Below, in pieces: positions 42,697 through 51,223 of a stretch of 64,000 nucleotides of DNA. The notes below the pieces were generated by a model, which ran no database searches, was not told the DNA's origin, and saw only the letters and a program-made list of their open reading frames with translations. The DNA is from JAVBLY01 sp031553035 (GTDB lineage Bacteria > Bacillota > Clostridia > Peptostreptococcales > Anaerovoracaceae). The first letter of the stretch is position 1. Every line of letters begins with the position of its first letter. The position numbers and the translations under genes were made by a program. The DNA lies in the NCBI GenBank assembly GCA_031553035.1, contig JAVBLY010000005.1, positions 248,001-312,000 on the forward strand, written 5' to 3'.

Positions 42697-43506
42697 TTAT
42701 TCTTTTTTTCGTTGTCTATTTATTAGAAAAATAAACAATGTCAAACTGATAACCATTACGCTAAGCAGCATTGCCAGATTTACTTCATCCCAAGTATCTG
42801 CCGATTCGCCCTTTTGAGCTTTATTTTCATTTGTTGTATCAGAGTTTATATCTTTTACAGGTTTGTTTGTATCATTATTTTCAATATCATTATTAGTATT
42901 TTGTTTTGCGGCTATACCATTTCCTGACAGCTCGACTCTTTCTGAGAAATCTCCTGATTCATCGGTTAATATCAACGCATTCGAATAATCAATAGCCTCA
43001 ACAGGCGAAAAAGATACAGTAATAGATCCATTTGTTGAACCGGCAGTTCCATCACTTTCGATTTTGAATACATTGTCGACTTGTGACAACGTTACGGCAG
43101 CATAAGTCAAATCAACGTATTCATATTTGAGGGTCGATCTCGCAGACCCACCGATGATGACATCTCCGAAACTAATGGTTGACGGAGTCGTTATTATTGA
43201 AGGCGGCAGTCTAAGGACTAAATGCAATGTAGCTTCTTTTTGAATGTTATAATCTTGAAGTGTACGCCCATCTTCCAATTGTTTGCCGGCGAAGATCAAT
43301 CTTTGCTGATCAGGTGGAATTCCTTCTTTATCCTGAATTTTTTGTTTTACGCTTGCTATAGTATCTGCAATTTCTACTTCCAATGTTATAGTTTTGCCGG
43401 TTAGTGTTTTTACAAAAATTTGCATACCTAATACTTGATTAATCGGTAATAAAAATATAACAGTAAAAATGAAAACATATGATAAGGGCTTAAGAATTTT
43501 TTTCAC
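42697..43506 (-). CDS. Secreted, membrane-anchored ubiquitin-domain protein
   Basis: A 269-residue protein in four parts. Residues 1-27 are a signal peptide with a -3/-1 site V-L-G. Residues 28-100 are ubiquitin, identical to human ubiquitin at 66 of 73 positions (differences P19I, S20A, E24A, N25S, A28Q, S57Q, S65A). All seven lysines and the L8/I44/H68/V70 patch are kept. The tail reads LRL-PPS where ubiquitin has LRL-RGG. Residues about 103-200 form an Ig-like domain of the ASH/choice-of-anchor type (ISFGDVIIGG...VELSGNG). A polar Asn/Asp/Thr linker and a membrane segment (about 243-262) ending RQRKKE follow, with no LPxTG. The start is GTG 43506 after AAGGAG. Expected topology: ubiquitin outside. 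No E1, E2 or deubiquitinase gene is nearby. Origin from a eukaryote is inferred. Confidence 0.93.
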   Translation of the reverse strand: MKKILKPLSYVFIFTVIFLLPINQVLGMQIFVKTLTGKTITLEVEIADTIASVKQKIQDKEGIPPDQQRLIFAGKQLEDGRTLQDYNIQKEATLHLVLRLPPSIITTPSTISFGDVIIGGSARSTLKYEYVDLTYAAVTLSQVDNVFKIESDGTAGSTNGSITVSFSPVEAIDYSNALILTDESGDFSERVELSGNGIAAKQNTNNDIENNDTNKPVKDINSDTTNENKAQKGESADTWDEVNLAMLLSVMVISLTLFIFLINRQRKKE

Positions 43507-43678
43507 GAGTACTCTCCTTATTCAAAACATAAAAAACTTATACAGGAATCTTATACCCATTGTTTTGAAAAATAATATTCTCAATTAGTTTAGAAAATAA
43601 ATAAGATGGTATATATCATATATCGATTCGCACATAAAGTAATAACATATTATAGTAATTAAGAACGTAGGTGAAATC

Positions 43679-44338
43679 ATGTCTGACACAATTTCCTCCG
43701 TAATCGTCCCTGCCATAGGGATACTTGTGAGCCCAATACCCCTGGTGGGACTGATACTGATCATGTTCAGCGACAGAGCCAGAATCAACAGCATAGCATT
43801 TTTAATCGGCTGGATATTTGGTAACCTGGGCGTTTTCTTAATAGCCATGTTCTTTATCGGTGACAATATAACTGACGTAGGAGATCCCTCAAAGGTCAAA
43901 AGCCTCATCGATATCCTGCTGGGCATCATACTGGTTGGTTTCGGTATATTTGAATTTACCAAAAGACCTAAGAAAAATGAAAAGGTGAATCCTCCCAAGT
44001 GGCTCGACAAAGTCGATAAATTTCATATACCGGAAGCCTTCGGTCTTGCTGTCCTCATGTCCGCAGCAAATCCTGAAGATATGCTGTTCGCTCTGACTGC
44101 CGGAGTATCGGTCGGATACCATGCAACCAGCATCACTCAGGCGATAACAGGCGCAATAGTATTTATTTTGATCGCCTGCTCAACAGTATATATCCCAACA
44201 TTGATTTATCTTGTTGCAGGCAGCAGGCTCCACGGTCTTCTGGAGAAAGCCCGGGTTTTCCTGATCAAATACAATTCCATTATAATGGCAATACTCTTCG
44301 TCGGCATCGGTATCATGGTGATATCCAAGGCATTTTAA
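43679..44338 (+). CDS. GAP-family (SfLAP-like) membrane protein
   Basis: A 219-residue polytopic protein with about six membrane segments and the conserved blocks SPIPLVGLILIMFSDRAR and LMSAANPEDMLFAL, matching the GAP/Sap family related to LysE-type exporters. The mycobacterial member is tied to sulfolipid export. The substrate here is unknown. It is divergent from the ubiquitin gene and sits 6 bp before the SulP gene, so the two form an operon. Confidence 0.8.
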   Translation: MSDTISSVIVPAIGILVSPIPLVGLILIMFSDRARINSIAFLIGWIFGNLGVFLIAMFFIGDNITDVGDPSKVKSLIDILLGIILVGFGIFEFTKRPKKNEKVNPPKWLDKVDKFHIPEAFGLAVLMSAANPEDMLFALTAGVSVGYHATSITQAITGAIVFILIACSTVYIPTLIYLVAGSRLHGLLEKARVFLIKYNSIIMAILFVGIGIMVISKAF

Positions 44339-44344
44339 ACAGAG

Positions 44345-46024
44345 ATGAATATGAACCTACGCAAAATCAACAAGTTCATTCTGCCGTCCCTAAGGCATTA
44401 TTCTCCTGCAAAGGCAAAGAATGATGTTTTTGCCGGTGTGATTGTTGCAGCTCTTACCATTCCCATGGCGATGGGTTATGCCCAGGTTGCGGGACTTCCT
44501 CCGGTTTATGGATTATACGGTTCGATCCTGCCGGTTCTCGGTTACGCTTTGTTCGCAAGCTCACCGGAAATGATTTTCGGAATGAATGCTGCAACCAGCG
44601 CAATTACCAGCTCCATATTTATAACTCTCGGTATCGAGTTAGGTTCAAAAGAGGCAATCACAGTTGCACCTCAACTTGCTCTTTTCACATCATTATTTTT
44701 ATTTCTTTTTGCGATCCTCAGACTGGGAAGATTCGCAGGCTATATTTCTACTCCTGTAATGAGCGGATTTCTTTCGGGAACCGCATTATCGATCCTTATT
44801 GGGCAGGCACTGCAGATCATGGGCCTCAAGTCGGCGGGAACCGACTTCCTCGGCAACATGGAAGTTTTCTTTGATAAAGTTGCTGACACTAATCTGATAG
44901 CTCTTCTTATCGGATCGCTTACGGTGGCAATCATACTGGTAGCGAAAAAATTTGCGCCCAGATTCCCGATGGGTTTGGCAATACTAGTTCTGGGAACCAT
45001 TCTTTCCGGAGTTCTTCATTTTGATAAATTGGGTATTACCATAGTCGGGAAGATCCCAAGCGGATTCCCGGCATTTTCCTTCCCCGACATCTTTCATGAA
45101 CCCCATGTGACCACATATGTATCAATGGGATTTGTGGTGGCACTTGTTATATTTGCAGACTCACTGATGACTACCAACAGCTTTGCTATCAAAGGCAAAT
45201 ACAAGGTCAAAGATAATCAGGAACTCTTTGCTTTTGGCATATCCAATCTGTTTTCTTCTCTGATAGGCTGTTCACCGACCAGTTCCAGCGTTTCAAGAAC
45301 AGCCGCAAGTCACAATTTCCATGGTAAAACCCAGATGGTGTCAATTGTTTCAATTGCCGTCGTAGGGCTTGTTTTGGCATTTCTGAGTAAGTTTTTGTAT
45401 TATATGCCTCAGCCCGTACTTTCAGGGATCATCTTCGCTTCACTTGTGAATGTCCTGGATATTGCACTTCTCACAAGCCTGATCAAAAAGGTCAAGCGTG
45501 AAGCATTAGTCTGGATAGCATCTGCTCTGGGTGTGCTTATAGGAGGAGTGCTGGTAGGCGTTATCGTCGGCGTTTTCCTGTCCTTTGTGGATGTGATAAT
45601 CAAGATAGCTTCCCCCCATCAGGCTTTTCTCGGCAGGATACCCGGTAAGCATGGATTTTATAATCTTGAGAGAAACCCGGATGCCGTGCCAATCCCCGGT
45701 GTTGTCATATTCAGATTCAGCGCCAGGTTGTTTTTCGGTAACATCGACTCATTCAAAAAGTCAATCGAAAAGAGTGTTAAAGAAGACACCATGGCCGTGA
45801 TAATAGATGCCTCAGGAATCAACAGTATCGACTCGACAGCTGCCGAAGGTTTGGGAATCCTGATAAGATACCTTAAGCGAAAAAAAGTCAAATATTATTT
45901 TGCGGAACAGATCGCTTCCATCAATGACCAGTTCATCAGGTTGGGCCTTGGTGACATCGTCGAAAAGAACCATACTGCAAAGACTATCGAGGATGCACTT
46001 ATAGACCTGGACATCACAGTCTGA
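44345..46024 (+). CDS. SulP-family (SLC26) anion transporter with STAS domain
   Basis: A 559-residue transporter with 10-14 membrane segments. The SulP signature lies in the first segments (AALTIPMAMGYAQVAGLPPVYGLYG), and a C-terminal STAS domain (about 435-559) contains VIIDASGINSIDSTAAEGL. SulP proteins move sulfate, bicarbonate or other anions; the substrate cannot be told. It follows the GAP-family gene closely. Confidence 0.92.
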   Translation: MNMNLRKINKFILPSLRHYSPAKAKNDVFAGVIVAALTIPMAMGYAQVAGLPPVYGLYGSILPVLGYALFASSPEMIFGMNAATSAITSSIFITLGIELGSKEAITVAPQLALFTSLFLFLFAILRLGRFAGYISTPVMSGFLSGTALSILIGQALQIMGLKSAGTDFLGNMEVFFDKVADTNLIALLIGSLTVAIILVAKKFAPRFPMGLAILVLGTILSGVLHFDKLGITIVGKIPSGFPAFSFPDIFHEPHVTTYVSMGFVVALVIFADSLMTTNSFAIKGKYKVKDNQELFAFGISNLFSSLIGCSPTSSSVSRTAASHNFHGKTQMVSIVSIAVVGLVLAFLSKFLYYMPQPVLSGIIFASLVNVLDIALLTSLIKKVKREALVWIASALGVLIGGVLVGVIVGVFLSFVDVIIKIASPHQAFLGRIPGKHGFYNLERNPDAVPIPGVVIFRFSARLFFGNIDSFKKSIEKSVKEDTMAVIIDASGINSIDSTAAEGLGILIRYLKRKKVKYYFAEQIASINDQFIRLGLGDIVEKNHTAKTIEDALIDLDITV

Positions 46025-46075
46025 TATAATATTCATGTACTTAGTTTTATAATTTAAAATCAAGGAGTTATGAAT

Positions 46076-48025
46076 ATGGTCGATCTCCACTATCTCAAAT
46101 TACTTTCCAATGACTTTCCAAATGTTGGCGCGGCAACCACAGAAATCGTCAATTTAAACGCAATACTCAATTTACCAAAGGGAACAGAATACTTTTTAAG
46201 CGATCTTCATGGAGAGCATGAGGCATTCATCCATATGGTAAAAAGTGCTTCCGGGGTCATCAGGCTCAGGATAGAAGAGCTGTTTGCCAAAACGCTTGGC
46301 ATTGAAGAAAGAGACAGTCTGGCTGCTCTGGTCTACGATGCCGAAAGTGAAATCTCAAGAAAAAAAGAAGAAGATATCGACTTTGATAAATGGTGTAAAT
46401 TATCCATACTCAGGCTGATTGACATCACCAGATCGGTTTCAACCAAATATACCAGATCAAAAGTAAGAAAAAGAATCAATCAGGATTTTAGATATATCTT
46501 AGAAGAATTGATCAATGCCGATGACGAAGAAAACAGGATGCGTTATTATGCTGAGATCATAAACTCCATCGTTGATTGCGGTGTTGCCGAACGGTTCATC
46601 ACTGACATGACCGAGAGTATCAGCAATCTTGCTGTGGACAGACTTCATATCGTGGGAGACATCTGGGACAGAGGTTCTCATCCGGATCACATTATGGATT
46701 ATCTCATGGGTTTCCACGATGTGGATTTTCAGTGGGGCAATCACGACATAGTCTGGATGGGTGCAGCCGGCGGCAACTGGTCCTGTATAGCCAATGTCAT
46801 AAGAATGAATGTAAGTTACAATAACTTCGATATGCTGGAATTCGGATACGGGTTCAACTTAAGAGCATTATCTGAATTTGCAGCAGAGACATATAAGGAT
46901 GATCCCTGTGAAGGATTCACACCGAAAGACATTTATCACAACGAACTTGACCCTGTGAATTTTGCACTGGCTGCCAAGATCAACAAGGCCATTTCGGTCA
47001 TCCAGTTCAAGGTAGAAGGGCTCACTATACGGAGCAGACCTGAGTATAAACTGGATCACAGACTCCTTTTGGATAAAGTCGATTTCGAAAAAGGTACTAT
47101 CGACCTAAACGGAGAGACATATGAACTGCGGAACAGTAATTTTATCACTGTAGACCCTGATGATCCATATAAGCTGACCGAGCAGGAGCATGCTCTCATG
47201 CATACTCTTGAAGCTTCATTTATAAAAAGCGATAAGTTGCAGGAGCACATCAGGTTCCTGTTCAACAAGGGCGATCTTTATAAATGCGTGAACGGGAACC
47301 TTCTGTATCACGGATGTATCCCCATGACTGATGACGGGGAATTCAAAGAATGTGTCCTGAACGGAAAAAAAGCCTCAGGAAAAGAATATTTCGACCTTAT
47401 AGATTCCGAAGTCAGAAAGGCATTTTTTGAATATGGGAATGAAAAGGAGAGGTCGATCAACTGCGATATCATGTGGTACCTGTGGCTCAGTCAGGACTCG
47501 CCACTGTTCGGAAAAGATCAGATGACTACATTCGAGAGATGTTTTATCTCCGACAAAAAACCGCACAAAGAAAATACTGTTCCATATTATACTTTGATGA
47601 ACGACGAAAAATACTGCAGAAAAATTCTTGTTGAGTTCGGTCTTGATCCGGAAAGTTCTCATATCGTGACAGGGCATACTCCGGTAAAAACAAAAGACGG
47701 AGATACCCCTATCAAAGGCGGCGGAAAACTTTTCATCATAGACGGCGGAATGTCAAAGGCATATCAGAAAACTACAGGTATAGCAGGATATACCCTGGTA
47801 TTCAACTCCCGTCAGCTTTTCCTTGCGGAACACCAGCCTTATTCTCCTAAAGATGAAGATGGCAATCAGGACTATCATGCGCCGAGGATGATCGAGATAG
47901 AAAAGATGAAATCAAGGATCACTGTCAGGGATTCCGATATCGGAGACGAACTTGAGGAACAGATCTATGAGATTAAACAGCTGGTAGATGCATACAGAAA
48001 AGGTGAAATAAAGGAAAACGAATAG
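46076..48025 (+). CDS. fbp: Fructose-1,6-bisphosphatase, class III
   Basis: A 649-residue metallophosphatase specific to Firmicutes and relatives. The metal motifs are FLSDLHGEHEAF, VGDIWDRGSHPDHIMD and the GNHD box in FQWGNHDIVWMG, with the C-terminal GHTPVKTKDGDTPIKGGG. It hydrolyses fructose bisphosphate in gluconeogenesis. ATG 46076 is 8 bp from AAGGAG, whereas the ATG at 46070 is only 2 bp from it, so 46076 is preferred. Confidence 0.95.
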   Translation: MVDLHYLKLLSNDFPNVGAATTEIVNLNAILNLPKGTEYFLSDLHGEHEAFIHMVKSASGVIRLRIEELFAKTLGIEERDSLAALVYDAESEISRKKEEDIDFDKWCKLSILRLIDITRSVSTKYTRSKVRKRINQDFRYILEELINADDEENRMRYYAEIINSIVDCGVAERFITDMTESISNLAVDRLHIVGDIWDRGSHPDHIMDYLMGFHDVDFQWGNHDIVWMGAAGGNWSCIANVIRMNVSYNNFDMLEFGYGFNLRALSEFAAETYKDDPCEGFTPKDIYHNELDPVNFALAAKINKAISVIQFKVEGLTIRSRPEYKLDHRLLLDKVDFEKGTIDLNGETYELRNSNFITVDPDDPYKLTEQEHALMHTLEASFIKSDKLQEHIRFLFNKGDLYKCVNGNLLYHGCIPMTDDGEFKECVLNGKKASGKEYFDLIDSEVRKAFFEYGNEKERSINCDIMWYLWLSQDSPLFGKDQMTTFERCFISDKKPHKENTVPYYTLMNDEKYCRKILVEFGLDPESSHIVTGHTPVKTKDGDTPIKGGGKLFIIDGGMSKAYQKTTGIAGYTLVFNSRQLFLAEHQPYSPKDEDGNQDYHAPRMIEIEKMKSRITVRDSDIGDELEEQIYEIKQLVDAYRKGEIKENE

Positions 48026-48031
48026 GTTTAA

Positions 48032-48721
48032 ATGAAACAAGCGATCAGAAAGGCATTTCCGGTAACGATACCCGTACTTTTAGGCTATGTCCCATTGGGC
48101 ATAGCTTTTGGTCTTATGATGATAAATGCCGGATACAACGTATTTTGGACAGTTATTTCCAGTGCTGCAATATTTTCCGGCACCGGGCAGTTCGTGGAAA
48201 CCAGTTTTCTTCAGGCACAAACAGCCCTGTATGAAGTCGCAGTAATCATAATCATCCTTAACTCAAGAATGATGTTCTACGGACTTTCGTTTCTCGACCG
48301 ATACCGCGCTATGGGTATGAGAAAATGGTATCTTATGTTCGCCCTGACTGACGAAACTTATGCTCTTTTATGTGTTCAGGAAACACCGGAAGGAGTGAAA
48401 GAGGCAGATTTCATGCTGGCAATTTCTTTTCTCAACCAGATATACTGGATCGCCGGAGGAGCGATTGGGGCAGTGGCAGGCTCTCTCATCAGGTTCGATA
48501 TCAGCGGTATAGATTTCATCATGACAACGTTGTTTGTTGTTCTGGCAATCAACCAGTGGAAGACGTACAAATCTCATGAGCCGGTATTCATAGGGCTTAT
48601 TGGTTCGGTAGGTGCGCTTTCCATATTCGGTCCGGATAATTTTATGATACCGGCACTAATAATAATAACAATCATGTTAGTAATAAGACGAAGGAAGATA
48701 GAGGAGAAAAACGCATTATGA
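48032..48721 (+). CDS. azlC: AzlC-family branched-chain amino acid exporter subunit
   Basis: A 229-residue polytopic protein with the family start RKAFPVTIPVLLGYVPLGIAFG and SGTGQFVETSFL. With AzlD it forms an exporter of branched-chain amino acids or their analogues. It overlaps azlD by 4 bp. Confidence 0.92.
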   Translation: MKQAIRKAFPVTIPVLLGYVPLGIAFGLMMINAGYNVFWTVISSAAIFSGTGQFVETSFLQAQTALYEVAVIIIILNSRMMFYGLSFLDRYRAMGMRKWYLMFALTDETYALLCVQETPEGVKEADFMLAISFLNQIYWIAGGAIGAVAGSLIRFDISGIDFIMTTLFVVLAINQWKTYKSHEPVFIGLIGSVGALSIFGPDNFMIPALIIITIMLVIRRRKIEEKNAL

Positions 48722-49056
48722 GCGGCTCGGTAATGATGTATTCCATAATAATTATCGGACTGATCGCGGCCCTCACATATGCCGCCAGACTTTTCCCGTA
48801 TGTGATTTTCGGTAGAGGCAGCAAGATTCCGGATCTTGTAATATTCCTCGGAGAGGTACTTCCTCCGGCTGTTATGGTGCTTCTCATAGTCTACTGCATC
48901 AGGAATATATCGATATTTGTATATCCTTACGGGATTCCTGAATTCAGTGCTATCCTTCTTACTGTAATACTTTATCTTACAATTAAGAATAACCTGGTGG
49001 CAATGATTTCTGGAACGATTCTGTACATGATCCTCATTCAGGCAGTATTTGTGTGA
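48718..49056 (+). CDS. azlD: AzlD-family small subunit
   Basis: A 112-residue protein with four membrane segments and the motif YAARLFPYVIFGR followed by FLGEVLPPAVMVLLIVYC, typical of AzlD. Coupled to azlC by the ATGA overlap. Confidence 0.9.
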   Translation: MSGSVMMYSIIIIGLIAALTYAARLFPYVIFGRGSKIPDLVIFLGEVLPPAVMVLLIVYCIRNISIFVYPYGIPEFSAILLTVILYLTIKNNLVAMISGTILYMILIQAVFV

Positions 49057-49116
49057 TTTTTTGGTGCACATTGATGATGGTTCTGTGTATTTTCAGGGAA
49101 TTGTCGTGTGAAATTG

Positions 49117-49146
49117 TTGATTAAAAAACGAAGCAGGTGGTATACT
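49117..49146 (+). promoter_or_regulatory. Promoter for the repeat-containing amidase
   Basis: TTGATT (49117-49122), 18-bp spacer, TATACT (49141-49146), about 55 bp before the start. Confidence 0.5.
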
Positions 49147-49201
49147 CCATTTATCAGGGGAATTTTATATATTGCATGTATTACATAAAGGGGTAATAAA
49201 A

Positions 49202-51145
49202 ATGGGAAAAACAAACGATCATAATACTCTATTTTTTAAGGCTGTCGTAATCATTCTAATTGTATCATTGGTATTCACCTCGACGACTGTTTTTGCTGAA
49301 GGCTACGAACCTTTGGCGGCAGACACAAAAGTCACTTTGGATCTAAAAGGCGGCAAGTATTCGACCGCTATCCAAAATGTTATTCAAAATCCTGTCACAC
49401 TGACTGACGATACCTACTCGGAATTATTCAGGATAATCGGAACGGCTAAACCAGCCAAGCTCGGCCATAATTTTGAAGGTCTCTTTCCGGCAACGACAGG
49501 AGGAATCGCAATAAGTGCAGGGGCAATAGCGCCTGTACGGGATCATACTATATATGCGCAGTGGACACCTGCTGTGTACACTTTAAAATTCGCTGGGAAC
49601 GGAGGGCGTATCAGTAAAGGTTCAATGCCGGTCACATACGGGAAGAGTTATGGATCTCTGGCATCTGCGTCAAGAAGCGGCTACGGCTTTATCGGCTGGT
49701 ATACGTCGGCCGGTAAAAAAGTTACATCCGGTACGATTTACAATATTGCCGGCAACACTACTTTATATGCTAAATGGGGGAAAAAGTACAGAATATATTT
49801 TGACGCAAGCAAAGGAAGAGTCAGCCAGAAAAGCAAGACTGTTTCCAAGGGTCTTCCATATGGAACTCTTCCTACTCCTAAAAGAGCAGGGCGTACATTC
49901 CTTGGATGGTACACCAAAGGCGGAACTAAAATATATTCAACGAGAACCGTAGGCATAACAAAGAACACAAAGTTCTATGCCAAGTGGAGACTGAACAAAT
50001 ATCCGGTCAAATTCGATCCCCGAAAAGGAAAAGCTTCCAGAACTTATAAGAATATTTATTACTATAAGAAATATGGTAAACTGCCAAAAGCCTACAGGAA
50101 GGGATATGTATTCAAGGGCTGGTACACCAAAGGCGGAAGAAAGGTTACATCAAAAACCGTTTATAAGCTTACCAAAGGAAGAACTCTATATGCCAAGTGG
50201 AGAGCAAAAAGGATAACGTTAAGATTTAATGCAAACCGCGGTAAAGTGAGTAAGAAGAGCAAGGTCGTGATTTATAATAAAAAATACGGCAAGCTGCCCA
50301 AGCCCAAAAGATCCGGATATAAATTCAAAGGGTGGTACAGCAAAAAAAGCGGAGGCATCAAGCGAACAAGTTCAGCTGTAGTTAAATACACCAAGAAGAA
50401 GACTCTGTATGCAAAGTGGGCAAAGATATCCACTATCAAATTCGATTACAACAAAGGCAGAAAAAGCAAAACAAAATCCAAGAGGGTCGTATACGGCGAG
50501 AGATACGGCACTCTGCCATCTACCAAAAGATCAGGATATATATTCAAAGGTTGGTATACTAAAGGCGGTACCCTGATAACATCATCGAAGATAGTAAGAC
50601 TTAAGGGCAACAGAACATTATATGCAAGGTGGGAATTTACCTTGAATATTTCTAAGATGTATGCACCTTCCGGCAGTAAGGCCAGACCGGGGTATGCCAT
50701 GAGCTTTAAAGGTGTCACCATTCATAATACAGGCAATAGAAGCTCCACCGCGGATGCACTCAATCACGCCCGATATTTACAGGGATCAGGCAGTAAAAAA
50801 TCTGCATCATGGCACTATTGTGTCGATGACAGAAGGGTAACACAGTCGATACCCGAAAGCGAAATTGCATGGCATGCAGGCGACGGCGGTTCGGGTTTTG
50901 GAAACAGGCGTACCATTGCCATCGAAATCTGTATGAATGACGGAGGGAATGTACGGACCGCAACCGACAGGGCTGCAAAACTGACAGCATATATACTGGA
51001 ACGGAAAGGGTATAGAACGGCGGTCAGCGGAGTTAATCTTTTCCAGCATAACAGTCATTCAGGGAAGAATTGCCCTGAGCTTATCAGGAAAGGGATTCCT
51101 TATAACTGGAGCACATTTGTGAGCAAAGTGAATATTTATTTATAA
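49202..51145 (+). CDS. Secreted N-acetylmuramoyl-L-alanine amidase with InlB-type B-repeats
   Basis: A 647-residue secreted protein. The signal peptide ends near VFAEG. A degenerate first unit and five full repeats of about 70 residues follow, each with a Gly-Trp-Tyr core (GWYTKGG) and closing LYAKW, the Listeria-Bacteroides (Flg_new/InlB B-repeat) pattern. These are very Lys/Arg-rich. The C-terminal amidase_2 domain (about 500-647) has the zinc-site segments VTIHNTGN, FQHNSHSGKNCPE and the central WHYCVDD...AWHAGDGG. It cuts peptidoglycan between MurNAc and alanine. The start at 49202 is chosen for its GGGG-type ribosome site. Confidence 0.9.
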   Translation: MGKTNDHNTLFFKAVVIILIVSLVFTSTTVFAEGYEPLAADTKVTLDLKGGKYSTAIQNVIQNPVTLTDDTYSELFRIIGTAKPAKLGHNFEGLFPATTGGIAISAGAIAPVRDHTIYAQWTPAVYTLKFAGNGGRISKGSMPVTYGKSYGSLASASRSGYGFIGWYTSAGKKVTSGTIYNIAGNTTLYAKWGKKYRIYFDASKGRVSQKSKTVSKGLPYGTLPTPKRAGRTFLGWYTKGGTKIYSTRTVGITKNTKFYAKWRLNKYPVKFDPRKGKASRTYKNIYYYKKYGKLPKAYRKGYVFKGWYTKGGRKVTSKTVYKLTKGRTLYAKWRAKRITLRFNANRGKVSKKSKVVIYNKKYGKLPKPKRSGYKFKGWYSKKSGGIKRTSSAVVKYTKKKTLYAKWAKISTIKFDYNKGRKSKTKSKRVVYGERYGTLPSTKRSGYIFKGWYTKGGTLITSSKIVRLKGNRTLYARWEFTLNISKMYAPSGSKARPGYAMSFKGVTIHNTGNRSSTADALNHARYLQGSGSKKSASWHYCVDDRRVTQSIPESEIAWHAGDGGSGFGNRRTIAIEICMNDGGNVRTATDRAAKLTAYILERKGYRTAVSGVNLFQHNSHSGKNCPELIRKGIPYNWSTFVSKVNIYL

Positions 51146-51168
51146 ATGTTCAAGAAAGTTGATTAATG

Positions 51169-51212
51169 TAGCGCATATTAGGTATAATAAGTATACATAA
51201 TATGCGCTATTG
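51169..51212. promoter_or_regulatory. Long inverted repeat around a promoter before the AraC-type gene
   Basis: TAGCGCATATTA (51169-51180) and TAATATGCGCTA (51200-51211) are perfect 12-bp arms enclosing GGTATAATAAGTATAC, which contains a TATAAT-like -10. Either an autoregulatory operator or a terminator for the amidase gene; no T run follows. Confidence 0.5.
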
Positions 51213-51223
51213 TTCTTTATTAA

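Noticed and set aside
42697..43506. Eukaryotic contamination as the source of the ubiquitin ORF
   Set aside because: The ubiquitin is in one continuous frame with a bacterial signal peptide, Ig-like domain and membrane anchor, has a Shine-Dalgarno/GTG start, no intron, and is flanked by bacterial genes. Independent assemblies should still be compared.
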